Part shown: positions 1 through 10,984 of the stretch, piece by piece | How the letters are laid out: each line of letters opens with the position of its first letter | How positions within the stretch are numbered: position 1 is the stretch's first letter | From: Pleurotus djamor | Taxonomy: Eukaryota > Basidiomycota > Agaricomycetes > Agaricales > Pleurotaceae | DNA length: 31,653 nt | NCBI GenBank assembly: GCA_029747585.1 | Contig: JAPEVF010000532.1 | Span: 1 to 31,653, forward strand | Direction of reading: 5' to 3' | Translations under genes and position numbers: made by a program | The notes under the pieces: model-generated | The model's input: the letters and a program-made list of their open reading frames with translations, nothing else | Database searches by the model: none | What the model was told of the DNA's origin: nothing

Positions 1-1
1 C

Positions 2-2359
2 TCGACTTGGAAGTCAAATCCAACGCGTCGCAGGTCCAATGAAGACGAGTCGTCGAGGAACTTCCTAACCACCAAGCTTGAGCTATGGTCGTTCTATCTC
101 TTCTATGTGGGCAACAATGGTCTCTCTGGGTTCAACTTTGGGCCTTCGCAGTTTCAAAATCTGCTCTTCCTTGCTGGTTACGATCCTACGCATCCACCGT
201 TTACGGTTCCTTGTGGCGATAATGGATGTGTATTGCCTTATCTTGGCCGAGTCCGCGATAGTAAGCTTGCTTCGTCTCTTAGCATGACAATGGTTGATTT
301 CTCTTCGAACAGTCAATTCTATCGTGCTATTGACGAATGGAATCAGCTTTGCTATTCAAGCCGTTGTCTTGCTCACCATCGGTGCTTGGGCAGATTATGG
401 GACTTGGAGGTACTTCACTCCTTTGGGGGAATGTTTATCGCAATGTTGAAAGTCTTACAGGCCAAACATCACCATCTTCTTCACACTCCTCGCCGTTGGA
501 GTCTCCTTCGCTTGGTTGGGTGTGGATGATCCTTCGAATTGGCGAGCTGGTATTGCTCTTTACATCCTTGGACGTGAGTGAACCTCACTCCTTCGTCTAT
601 GACTATTGTCTGAGGTTATTTGACGCGCTATCAAGTTATAACATACCAGGTACTGTCGCCGAATTTGATTCCTTCGTGACTTGTATTCATTCAATGTATG
701 TAGTGCACCTTGACGTTCTGGACTGCGGCATTTCCTGGACTGGCTAGAGACTTACCCGAAGTCAAAGAATCAGCCGAGCAAGTGAAATGTGGCGAGGCTT
801 CGTGAGTTCCTCTGTTCCTTCAGTTGGGGATGCCTATATAATGCATTTTGGCCCAAGGCCTGACGATCACGCGAATTTCGAGTCCCTATCACGAAACCGC
901 ATCTCCAATGTATCGTTCGCTGTCTGCTCCTTGGGTGAAGTGATCATACTCGCGGTGATGGTTGGGATCCTCAAAGCCCTCAAATCCGACGAGAGCACTG
1001 CAAATAATACGAAGGCTTTTAGTGTGCTTATCGCCTTTTCTGGTGGTGTATGGTGTCGGTCTCAATCCTCATTGAGTGACGAAGCATCTGTACTTATTGC
1101 CGTTGACAGTGCTGTGCGCGATCCCGTGGTTTCTCCTCGAAAAACGACGACCGGGATTGACGGTCCCGCCTGGGGCAACGTTACTCACAATTGGGTTGAA
1201 GCAGACCTATGCTGCGTTTCGCAAGTGTTTGGAATTGAAGCAAACGTTCCTCTATCTTATTTTCTATTTTCTCATGTAAGCGTCCTTTCTGCGTCCTCCT
1301 CAAATGCTTTCTTACACTCGTCGTTTTGGCAGGGGTGATGTTCTGAACACTACCGTGTCAGTATAATCCGTACCGTCACAAGTCACAAAACGCTGATGAT
1401 CGAAATAGAACCGTTATTGCAACCCTTCAGAACAGGTATGGCCTCGAGTCCTCCCGTACATCTACGTATTGACTCGCTCTACCCTAGTGTCGTCTCGTAC
1501 TCAACACTTCAACTTACCCTTCTCCTCATCGTCGGCCTAGTTGCTCAAGGCCTGGGTATCTAGTAAGTTGTCGCTCCCGTGTCTCTGCTCTCTTGCTTAG
1601 ACTGATGTACTACGTAGTCTCTTCTGGCTCGTCCAAAAGAAATACAAATTTAGCACGAAAGCGGTTCGTTCTCTCTCCATCTCGCGGGTTGAGTTAGCCT
1701 GATGGAAGCGTTAGATGCTATCTTTTAACGCATTCTGGATTCTGGTGCTGACCATTTGGGGTCTCATCGGCGTCCATACCGATAAGTTCGGATTCAAGCA
1801 CGTCTGGGAGATCTGGTGAGGTTCTTTCGAACGTCCGAGAAAGGTCTCTTATCTATGACTCATGGGTAGGCTTTATCAGGCCTATTATGGGTTGATGGTC
1901 TGCCCTTGGTACGCTTACAGCCAGACAATGATCAGTGAAGTGTCGCCCCTGCAGCAGATGTACGNTTTTTTCGTATCTTTTGAAGGGCTAGATCTGACTA
2001 CGCACTCATCTTAGGTTCTTGTTCTTTGCACTATTCTCAGTGGTACGTGCGTCCCTTGATGTGTTGATGCAGTCATTTCTCACCTTATCGTCTCTCATTC
2101 AGGTCGGTAAGACGTCAGCGTTCATTGGGCCTTTCATCTCGTCTGCAATTATCACGGCATCTGGGAATAATGATAACATGCCGTTTGCGTTTTTGTTTGG
2201 ATTGTGAGTCTTCGCTTCGGATTGGTTACTTGCGTGCTAAGACGGTTGTAAAGGGGAATGGTCAGTGTCCTCTTTTTGTGGAAGGTGGATGTAGCCAAGA
2301 GTCGCGTGGAGTGCGAAGAGTTCGTCAAGGCAGAAGCGTCTATGAATGTCTTCCATTAG
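2..2359 (+). CDS. ATG22: ATG22-like vacuolar effluxer, 5' partial
   Basis: Multi-exon gene already open at the left edge, so the N-terminus is missing. Atg22 proteins are polytopic, MFS-like vacuolar membrane proteins that export amino acids released by autophagic breakdown. Exon 1 (to 260) encodes LFYVGNNGLSGFNFGPSQFQ and a CG..GC loop, then GRVRD. Exons at 313-409 and 461-573 continue with LLTNGISFAIQA and LGVDDPSNWRAG. Later exons give FWTAAFPGLARDLPEV, NRISNVSFAVCSLGE, CAIPWFLLEKRRPGL, KYKFSTKA, GLMVCPWYAYSQTMISEV and GKTSAFIGPFISS, in the order expected for the family. Many segments are hydrophobic and membrane-like. The frame ends VECEEFVKAEASMNVFH then TAG at 2357-2359. The exon joining LYILG to LTFWTAAFPG (574-696) could not be placed cleanly. 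The N at 1965 lies in an intron. Family call is firm; orthology to yeast Atg22 rather than a paralogue is inferred. Confidence 0.87.
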
Positions 2360-3158
2360 TTGTCAACGTTCAATAACCATCTGCACATCACCTCAGTCGG
2401 TGTCAACGTCTACAAGCGACGGCGGGAACGTGTTACCGACGTTCGGCAAACTCGTTAATCGGTTCTGTGCAAGTTCTTCATTTGTGTGAGGACTTATTGC
2501 GGGGGCTCGGGTTGATCTGAGGGGTTTGACATATGGCAGCACACCGTCCCCGGGAGTGATCTGCCCAAACTCGGTGTATGCCACGATCACTAACTTTTAG
2601 TGAGATACTTATCCTTGGGCACTTCGAATGGCCTTGCTGAACGGAAACCCAGCGCAGAGAACGTGGTACTGGTAGAAGCCCCACTCAAAAGGCCTCGGGC
2701 GGGAGGCGCTAGGAGATATACTGGAGTCAGTGGCTTAAATTTTTGGCTCATTGAATTTGATTGATATAAAGGTACGGTAGCTGCCATCGACGNTCTCTTT
2801 TTCTTTTCCTGCTCCTTGAATTCTCATCACGTCCTCGCACATCATTTCCGTACCACGGCGATTCTTAAAGCTTTGACATTGTGTTTTGGAGTTCCATTGT
2901 ATTCGACAGTTCCTTGATCTGGTTCGTGACGTTGTATTGAATATTGAGTACCTTCGCCAACGTCTTGAACGTCCCGCGGAACCAATTGCATAATAAAGAC
3001 AGGGACACCAGGGACGTTGTTGTCGGGCCGTATTTATTAGCGCCGCTCACCCAATAAGCAGCTCCCCAATAAATCCCAACTTCCACCCAAACCACCACTT
3101 GCTTTTTGAACCTTTCATCCCCACAAATCCTCCTCGCCGTCCACTCTTTTCTGACAGA
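2360..3158. other. Intergenic: ATG22 3' flank and trehalase promoter
   Basis: About 800 bp with no ORF that resembles a known family on either strand. Short minus-strand ORFs (for example 2865-3341) overlap the trehalase promoter and first exon and look like shadows. One single N lies at 2793. A lone AGGGG (STRE-like) occurs near 2519, too weak to call a site. Confidence 0.5.
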
Positions 3159-5825
3159 ATGTTGAACCATCCTCCTGGCGTTACTTTCATCGATGATCAT
3201 GACCATCGCCCTATCAACGTTGATGCCGCTACCTACTATGGTGGGGGCGAGTATAGTAGTCGTTCGAGAACGTACAGCTATGTATGTTCGCCTTTCTTCT
3301 TTTAATAGGTCCTTTAACTCATGAATTGCTGCTTGAAACAAGTCTCAACACCACTCAAACATTCAGAAACCCGCCTTTCAAGAAGATTGGCACCTTCGGC
3401 CTAGGCGTCTGTCGCACGATGAAAAGAACGTCACCGCGCCGCGGAGATTCTTGATCGACGTTGAAGAGACAATTCGCGTCATTCTCCAGCAAGAAGATAC
3501 AGATGGCGACTTCCAGATTAGTGTCACTGATGCCGGACCAAAGATGATGGCTTTGGGAACGGCGACGAGTAATGGCTACAAAACCTTTGATATTCGCGTG
3601 CGTCTTACAAAGACTCAGCCTTACTTGCTTGACTCTTACGTATGCTTGCTTACAGGGCACTTACATGCTCTCCAACTTGCTCCAAGAGTTGGCTCTTGCT
3701 CGTGATCACAACAGAAAGCGTATCATCCTTGATGAAGCTCGGCTTACCGAAAACCCCGTCGATCGTCTTTCACGGATGATTCGTCACTCTTTCTGGCACT
3801 CTCTTACTCGTCGTATCGACGGTGATGGCTTGGAAATCATCACAGCGGACCCGAAGAATCGAACAGGACGCGTTAATCCCCGCATCTATGTACCCCATGG
3901 GGAGCCTGCGATGGCGGAGTATTATCGCAGAGTTGCCAAGGAAAAGCCACACATGAATTTAGATGTTCAGGTCCTACCCAAAAAGCCCGACGACCCTGCT
4001 TTCGTTAAGAGTTTAAACTCGAAGCCTGGTATCCTTGCCCTCGCCATGCACGAGGCCGACGATGGTAAAGGCGGACACAGTTTGAAGGGCATTCCTTTCA
4101 TCGTTCCTGGGGCTCGTTTCAATGAGGTAGGTTCCGACATTCATGTGTTTTGATCAGATTCAGGAACTAACTTGTTTTGAACTAGCTCTATAATTGGGAC
4201 TCTTATTTCATCGCCCTGGGTCTGCTTGTCGATGGTCAAGTAGAAATGGCGAAGGGTATGGTGGACCACTTCATCTTCGAGATCAAGCACTATGGCAAGA
4301 TTCTCAATGGAAACAGAAGTTACTACCTGTGCCGTACACAGCCTCCATTCCTGACGGATATGGCCCTCCAGATCTACAATCAACTCGACCGCTCGGACCA
4401 AGATGCGAACCGCCAGTGGCTGAAACGTGCTATTCAGGCGGCCATAAAGGAGTACCATACTATATGGGTAGCCGAGCCTCGCATGGATCCCAAGACCGGT
4501 CTGTCGAGGTATCGCCCTGACGGACTTGGGATACCACCCGAGACGGAGGCTACCCACTTCACACACATCTTGGAACCCTACGCTCAGAAGCATGGTCTTT
4601 CCGTCTTGGAGTTCAGCGAGAGGTACAACAATGGCTCGATAAAGGAACCGGAGCTCGATGAGTACTTCTTGCACGATCGGGCGGTTCGCGAGTCTGGTCA
4701 TGACACGACCTATCGCTTTGAGAAGCGATGCGCGAACTTGGGGACGATCGACCTTCAGGCTTTGTTGTACAAGTATGAAGTTGATATCGGTACCGCCATC
4801 CGTGAAGTCTTTGATGATGAACTCGAGCTTGAGGAAGATTTCCCTTTGGCGCCATTCCCTCCGTCCGTCGAGTCTTACGCCAACCCTCACCGCGAGTCGT
4901 CCAAGTCACGAAGCCAGTCGTCGGATGAGTGGTTCGAACGAGCGCAGTTCCGTCAATCAATCATCGACAAGTATTTGTGGAATGAGAGCAAGAGTCTTTA
5001 CTTTGACTACGACACGGTGAAGGAGCAACAGATCCTGTATGAGAGTGTTACTGCCTTCTGGGCGTTGTGGGCGGGTTGTGCTAGTGACGAGCAGTGCTGG
5101 AAGTTGGTCTCGAAGAGTTTGAAGAAGTTTGAGGTGTTGGGTGGTGTGGTTTCTGGGACGGAGGAGTCGAGGGGTAAGATCTCGCTTGATAGGCCTAATC
5201 GACAGTGGGATTATCCATATGCCTGGTGAGTACTTTTCTGGTCCTATATTGTTGCTACATTTCTCTTATGTTTGGCACCTTAGGCCACCCCATCAGATCA
5301 TGGCTTGGGTCGGGCTGGAACGGTATGGGTACCTTGAGGAGGCCCAGCGTTTGGCCTATCGATTCCTATACATGATGACCACCGCCTTTGTTGACTTCAA
5401 TGGCGTTGTTCCCGAGAAGGTAGTTCCGTTGCATCCACTTGAATCCAATATATCTGACACTGTGTGTTGGCTTTAGTTTGACGCTGTCAAGCTCTCACAT
5501 CTCGTGGATGCCGAGTACGGAAACCAGGGTATCGACTTTAAGATGGTTCCCCGTGAAGGGTTTGGTTGGATGAACTGTACGTTCCCTTCCTCTTCCGTCT
5601 GACTATTCCAGCACGATCGAACTAACACGGGTGTTTTATTTTCGTTTAGCTGCGTACCAAGTTGGCCTGACTTTCTTGACGATGCATATGCGACGGGCTG
5701 TTGCCGCTTGTACGAGCCCGGAGGTGTTCTTCGGCAATGCATCTCAGGCCGAGAACGCTATGATGACGCAGAGCTTGCCTTCCACCGATCCTTTGGGTCT
5801 GGCTATGGAGGCTTTGAACCTCTGA
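3159..5825 (+). CDS. NTH1: Neutral trehalase (GH37), complete
   Basis: Cytosolic alpha,alpha-trehalase that hydrolyses trehalose to two glucose. Seven exons (3159-3281, 3367-3597, 3656-4126, 4186-5225, 5284-5419, 5477-5576, 5650-5825) join in frame to 758 codons, close to the 751 residues of yeast Nth1. The N-terminus carries two candidate PKA sites, SSRSRTYS at the end of exon 1 and RPRRLS early in exon 2. An EF-hand-like calcium loop, [16 protein letters not shown], follows as in fungal regulatory trehalases. Trehalase signature 1 appears as PGARFNELYNWDSY, with Ala for the usual second Gly. Signature 2 is [10 protein letters not shown], across the exon 4/5 junction. [15 protein letters not shown] and VPEKFDAVK contain the expected catalytic Asp and Glu. 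Phosphorylation and calcium control are inferred from yeast. The ATG at 3159 heads the first exon and gives a normal-length N-terminus. Confidence 0.95.
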
Positions 5826-6279
5826 TCGTTCTGTGGGGTGATTCCTTCGTTTCTTGATGGACGACTTATTTTATATGAGCTGGTTAGGCGGCTACTAATT
5901 TGTTTATCCTTCCTCCAAACGACCTCTCCCTCTCCCTAGATGTTATCCCCTCGTTGTTCGTTACTGCCTTGCTGGGATGTTTGGCCGGTGTAGTATTGAC
6001 GACGATGATGATTTAGACTTTTATTAGAGATTGGATCTACCATGCAAAGTACGGCTATAAGTAGCTTACATCTGTACTATTCTACTTTATACAACCTGCA
6101 TTCACATTGAACCAACATCGGCGTAACTTCGAGCCTGTGGGCGACGACTTGCTGGGACGTAGCTAGTTATCGTGCAATGACGTAAGCGAGGAGATCCCTT
6201 TGCGGTGCCTGTGCCACTTACTCCGCATCACCACAACCTTGCGTCTATCCTCCATGCCTTGTTCTCTAACTCCATAATC
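5826..6279. other. Intergenic: trehalase 3' UTR and ATG15 promoter
   Basis: No coding signal. TATA-like stretches (CTATAAGTA near 6055, CTTTATACA near 6083) lie about 200 bp before the ATG15 start. The reading frame is open upstream of 6280 but has no in-frame ATG there, only a GTG at 6205. Confidence 0.4.
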
Positions 6280-8011
6280 ATGCACATACTGCCTGTGACC
6301 CTAACAAGCATTATCTTAATTTTCCTCGGCGTCTTTACGAGCAATGAACCGTTAGCACTTGCCCTTGCTGCTTCCGATGTTTCTGGTCCTACGAGCAAGT
6401 TGATGGACAAGTCACTGCGATTCGAACTGCGGCATATACATGCTGTTTCGCCGTCGTCGAGGGTTGTGTTTTCGGATGTGAAGGCCCGTCGTGGTCACGC
6501 TGAAGATGAACAATTGTATGCTTTCGATGATACGCGGTGGTATGGGCTTGATCAAGATCGACCACAGGAGGTGTACTCTGCTGACTCTCCTACTTCGTTG
6601 TCTTTGGCTTCTGGGGAGTCGCTCACACCATCGAGATCAATTCGTACGCTGCGAACGACGAAGGTTGTCAGGACGAAACCTAAATCTGCAGTGTTGTTCG
6701 AGCAAGTTCGCCGTGGTCGCGACTTTATTGGTTTGGGCTTGGGTAAGGGAGGAGAGGGATTGTGGGAGGAGCCTGAGGAGGTTGTAGGCCCGGATGTGGA
6801 GAGTCGAGAGACGTTGTTGGAGTTGGCTAGGATGGCTAATGATGCGTATCTCGAGCCAGGGGAGACGGGGTGGTATGATTTGGGAGATCAGTGGAATACC
6901 GTAAGTTCCATTCTCCCTGACTGCTTTAATTCATCTACAACTCATATGTGTACAATCTACCTCGTATAGTCGTATCCATTCGGTTTCGAGCCCGATGCAG
7001 ATGGGTTCCGCGGGAATGTCTTTGCGACTACGGATAATTCTACCATCGTCGTTTCGATCAAGGGTACCTCTGCGGGTATCTTCGGTGGTGGTGGACCTAC
7101 TGCGAAGAAAGACAAGCTGAATGATAATCTGTTGTTCAGCTGTTGTTGTGCCAGGGTGGATTGGACTTGGACGACCGTGTGTGATTGTTATCGAGGTGGC
7201 GGGGGGAAATGCGATGTGGGATGTTTGGAAGAGGCGTTGGCGGAGGAGAGTTTGTTTTATCCGATTGGAACTGTGAGTGATCCCTTTTGGTCTGAGTCGC
7301 GTTTCGTTTACTTACTGGAATGTTTATAGAATCTTTATAATAATATCACATATATGTATCCTGACTCGGATATATGGTTGGTCGGACATTCGTTGGGAGG
7401 GGCGTTGGCTAGTTTGCTTGGTGTCACCTTTGGAGTGCCCGTCGTGACATTTGAAGCACCTGGAGAGAGGATGGCTGCAGGGAGGTTGCATTTACCTTCC
7501 CCGGTTCGTTCGTCCGTTCAAGCTGCTGAATTCGCGCTCACATCTTCGCTTTTTAGCCATCGTTGCACCATGTAACCCATGTCTACCATACGGCTGATCC
7601 TATAGCTATGGGGACATGCAATGGGATACTCTCCTCGTGTGCATTGGGAGGATACGCTATGGAATCCAAGTGAGTTTCCTTTACTCGTATATTCAGACCT
7701 CGCAGCTGAACGTCCTTTCTATTGATGTATAGATGCCACCTAGGCAAGACGATTCTGTATGATACCGTATCGGTGTTGAATTGGTCTGTGGACGTACGAA
7801 CACACGGAATCGTAAATATCATCGAGCAGTTGTTGGCTAATCCATGGCCACCGAGCGTTGAAGAAGGCAGAGAAGTTCCAGAGGCCAAGGCTGAAGATGA
7901 CTGCGTCGTAAGTCGATAACCCACATTTTTACTGCGATTTCTGACGGTCTTGTGTCTTCGTAGGAATGTTACAGCTACGAGTTTGGAGACTTTCCGCTGA
8001 AGTCCAAGTGA
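6280..8011 (+). CDS. ATG15: ATG15 vacuolar phospholipase (autophagic body lipase)
   Basis: Class-3-lipase-fold phospholipase that breaks down autophagic and multivesicular body membranes in the vacuole. Six exons (6280-6900, 6970-7272, 7330-7503, 7557-7669, 7733-7907, 7964-8011) join in frame to 477 codons. It starts [19 protein letters not shown], a single N-terminal hydrophobic segment expected to be a signal anchor carrying the enzyme through the ER to the vacuole. The catalytic Ser lies in [17 protein letters not shown]. The Asp of [13 protein letters not shown] and the His of VRTHGI fit the rest of the triad. [10 protein letters not shown] and the Cys-rich stretch around [15 protein letters not shown] are family landmarks. 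The donor after exon 3 is GTTCGT, unusual but needed for frame. The protein ends soon after ECYSYEF, so it lacks the long tail some orthologues have. The ATG at 6280 directly precedes the hydrophobic segment. Confidence 0.92.
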
Positions 8012-8097
8012 CTGTCCACAGGGGTTCCCTAGATCACTCGACCTGTGGTCCACACAACTACAAACAGAGGCTGGTCCGTGCGTCGCTACTTGTGGGG

Positions 8098-8106
8098 TAT
8101 ATAAAG
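8098..8106 (+). promoter_or_regulatory. TATA-like box in ATG15-CTF8 spacer
   Basis: TATATAAAG lies in the 379-bp spacer between ATG15 and CTF8, about 285 bp upstream of the CTF8 ATG. That is far for a fungal core promoter, so the link to CTF8 is tentative. Nothing else in the spacer looks coding. Confidence 0.3.
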
Positions 8107-8390
8107 CTCGGCTCCCACATTGCAGTTTCCTTATCTCTTGTGCTCGGGCATGTACTGTCGCCAGTGAGGTCTTTACCGAGGCACAGTCTTTTGCTGATTG
8201 CAAATTACACATCCGAACTCGTCTGTTAGCTTCGGCTTTCAGCAATTTTTGGAAACCCTCTCTTCCTTTGTGATTGCTTTGCATGAAATGAATTGGGGGC
8301 GTAGTAGCATTAGTAGTAGTCCAGACAATATACTTGCTTTTCTTCATAAACCAAACTGTGTGAACTTCGCATGAGATCCTCCTCCCGACC

Positions 8391-8928
8391 ATGATTATTC
8401 CTGTTGAATTCGGCTCGTCGTCGCAATCGAAACTACCGTCTGGCCTCGCAAAATTAGGGAACGATGAAGTTGTGCTCGTTGAGCTGCAAGGCACCCTCGA
8501 GGTGGATGGCAATGAAAACGATGGAAAGCTCGTTGGCAGACTGAAGATGGATGGAGCCTCCGTATGTCTTTCATGGCTAGTCTAGCCCCCCGCAGGAGTA
8601 GCAATGCTAACCTCCACAGTCAAAACCGACGCTTATGATAGGGCATCACCTTCTTGAGGGGAAGATAGCCACTCTTGCTAAACCACTAGCTATTCTCCAC
8701 CGTTCTTCCAGCGGAACTCCTGAAATACAATCGCCATCGAAGGATCAAGACGACTCAATGGATTGTGACCAACCAGATGCGAATGATCGTGGAGAGAAAG
8801 TGGATGTAGATGGTTCAGGATCTGGAGCCGCCGTGGAACGGGAACGAAGATGGGAGATCGTGGCGTTGGTGAAGAAAAAGATTTTGTTTTCGAAGAGGCC
8901 GATGCCTATTGTGAAGAGTCAAGGATGA
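8391..8928 (+). CDS. CTF8: Ctf8, subunit of the Ctf18-RFC clamp loader
   Basis: Small subunit that, with Dcc1, joins Ctf18 and Rfc2-5 in the alternative clamp loader for PCNA handling, sister-chromatid cohesion and the replication checkpoint. Two exons (8391-8561 and 8620-8928) are separated by a 58-bp intron starting GTATGT and ending CACAG; the phase is 0 and the product is 159 aa. Family landmarks are VVLVELQGTLEVDG, then GKLVGRLKMDG, then PTLMIGHHLLEGKIATLAKP across the splice, and finally WEIVALVKKKILFSKRPMPIV. Between the conserved blocks is an acidic, low-complexity insert (about residues 105-140). ATG 8391 is the first Met and sits just before the beta-strand expected at the N-terminus. 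Confidence 0.92.
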
Positions 8929-10071
8929 AATTACTTGTAATGTAGCTGTTCATGCCATCATCAGATACTACGCCTGGCGATCGCGAAATTTAAAGCATTC
9001 TCCCCTGTTCTGACTGCGATCGTACTTAGACTAGGAATGATGTATTCTACACGACCAGTGACGCATGACGCAGCACGTCGACCGCTTCGAGGTGCAATAT
9101 AGACCGCTCAACATGAATTCTAGACCTCCAATGTAGCTTGGTGAAGCGAGCCAAGCACCGAAGGCCGCTTTATATACACACTATGTTGCGCAGACATTCC
9201 ATTCATTGACAGGGACTCACGTCCCGCAAGCGACGCATCCATGTGGGCTCAGGCGACACAACTCGCCATAAATACATTCTCAATTGATTGGTGTTATACA
9301 GACGATATGACATTACTGCTACTGAACGTTGAACGGCTGTGCAAGACGGAGAAAGACAGAATCCACGATACCAAGACAGAAACGGAAGCGAAACCGGGAG
9401 AAAGGAGTAGTACATACAGAGAGAGTCAGAGAAGAATGATGAGAAAACCAAGTAAACGGAAAGAAGCAAGGAAGGAAAATNAAAAAAGGTCGACGACACA
9501 AGACATGTGGGGTCGACAATTTTTGACTCCAAAAGCGTCCGATGCGCTGTCTTGAGTGTTCCTATCGCACAAGTTGAGCTGAACAATCGTGTGGAGCATG
9601 GGAGCCAGGGTAAAAACGTACCTGGGATGCTTTTGGATATTGTCTGGAATGGAGACGACAATGCTTAGGAAGATGTTGCACGAGTGGGTTAACGGCGGGG
9701 TGGAGTTCCTAGAACGGGCCAGAGATAAGACTTTCACGAGAAGCGGTGATGATGATGGTGATGTGACGAAAAGTGTTGATGGGTAATAAGTACACAAGAC
9801 ATTTCGATTATTATACACATTAGCGGCACGGGTGCAGAGGGTCTCGGGAATGTGGGAGGGATATAACGGCATATCCGAGGGTGAGTGAAGATGATGTATC
9901 AAGAAAGTCGATTATGATCAGTACACACGCGCAAGCGGTTGCGGGTATCTGGCTTGGGCGATGGAAGGAAGGGGTAGAGACTGTGTCGATAAGGAGTGAG
10001 CGCAGAAAGAGTGCGGCACTGGAGACGAGAACAGCAGGGTCGGGTGTGGGTGTGAGAGAGGAATGAGCGAT
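8929..10071. other. No convincing gene; 3' flanks of two convergent genes
   Basis: This spacer lies between the stop codons of CTF8 (plus) and the minus-strand gene ending at 10072. A TATA-like TTTATATACAC occurs near 9170 with no gene behind it. ORFs of 100-158 codons on both strands around 9200-9900 are purine/pyrimidine-skewed, overlap one another and resemble nothing known. One N lies at 9481. Most likely long 3' UTRs. Confidence 0.45.
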
Positions 10072-10864
10072 CTAATTGAAGCCATCGAAATGCCCTTTGA
10101 GAATGCGTTCGCCCATCGGAGACGGCGCTCGTCGTGGTTTCTCAACGCTGAGCGTAGCGGAGCGACGAGATCTGCCTTCTCTAGCAGCGAAAGGAGGGGG
10201 GTCTTTCATGACAGGACTGACAGCCGTGTTGGGAGGTGCAGCGAGACTCTGTGGATCAGGCTGACACCGGTCAGCGATATGATTCACGTGCTGAATCAAG
10301 TCACCTACCCGAACGAACGCGGTGCTGCTAAGGGAGAGCCGTCTGAGGAGACCCGTTCCACGCTCTTGCCTAGAGTCCGGAATAACCGAACTCTGCGCCT
10401 GGCCAAATCGCCCAGCGACAGAAGCACTGGCTCGGCGGGNCGTGGGCCGCAACAGGCACTTCCTCGTCTACTTCTATTCACAGAAATGAATACAGTTGTC
10501 AGACATTTACTGCGGGTTGATCTCCGAAGAATAAGAGCCACGTACCTTCGAATACGGGTGGGTTGACATTGAATCGCTTAGAGAGGGGGAATGTTCCCGC
10601 CCCAGGGGCCTTGGCGGTGGGCGATTGGGCGAGGAAGTAAGAGAGTAGAGGCGAGCTTCCGGGAGAAGGAATCGAGACTCTGTTCGAGCTGTTTGAGCCA
10701 GAGAGCGGGGTAGGTAGCTCAGACCCAGAACCGGAGCTCGTCGAGGCGGACGAGGACGAGGAAATAGACGCAGAGCGCCTGCGGAAGGATGGGGAGATGG
10801 GGATGGGCTCTGAGCGTTTTGGGCTGGTTTCTTCGATGTTTCTGGTTGGTGATCGGGAGGACAT
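10072..10864 (-). CDS. Conserved fungal Ser/Pro-rich protein with C-terminal GERILKGHFDGF motif
   Basis: Minus-strand gene. Exon 1 is 10864-10546, starting MSSRSPTRNIEE, with RRRSASISSSSSASTSSGS and SGSSPLLSYFLAQSPTA-like low-complexity stretches. A 72-bp intron (GTACGT...ATAG) leads to exon 2, 10473-10072. The frame entering exon 2 (VDEEVPVAAH) and the frame leaving it (RRASASVAGRFG) join only if the N at 10440 is deleted; the total is then 720 nt (239 aa). A second, in-frame 48-bp intron candidate at 10308-10261 (GTAGGT...CTGAC...TGTCAG) would shorten the product to 223 aa. The C-terminus SPMGERILKGHFDGFN looks like the conserved part of a family of fungal proteins of unknown function that I recognise only vaguely. 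RRAS, RRLS and RRS motifs suggest basophilic-kinase targets. An upstream in-frame Met at 10984 is possible, but the TATA box at 10932-10939 argues for 10864. Confidence 0.75.
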
Positions 10865-10931
10865 TATTTCTGAGTGGAATGGAGGGGATTGTGGGGGTGG
10901 AAAGGAAGGATGCGGTCGTCTGACTCTCGAC

Positions 10932-10939
10932 CTTATATA
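10932..10939 (-). promoter_or_regulatory. TATA box of the 10864 minus-strand gene
   Basis: Reading on the minus strand, TATATAAG lies about 70 nt before the ATG at 10864, a normal distance for a fungal core promoter. Confidence 0.5.
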
Positions 10940-10984
10940 GTTTTGGTGGAGATGGCTAAGTCCGAAACAGGGAGTAGAGATCAC

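Noticed and set aside
6205..6279. Upstream GTG start for ATG15
   Set aside because: Nuclear genes start at ATG. Met 6280 gives the N-terminal hydrophobic anchor at the very start, as in ATG15 proteins.
9203..9902. Minus-strand ORFs of 152-158 codons between CTF8 and the next gene
   Set aside because: Pyrimidine-rich, low-complexity translation interrupted by an N, overlapping ORFs in other frames. Better explained as 3' UTR.
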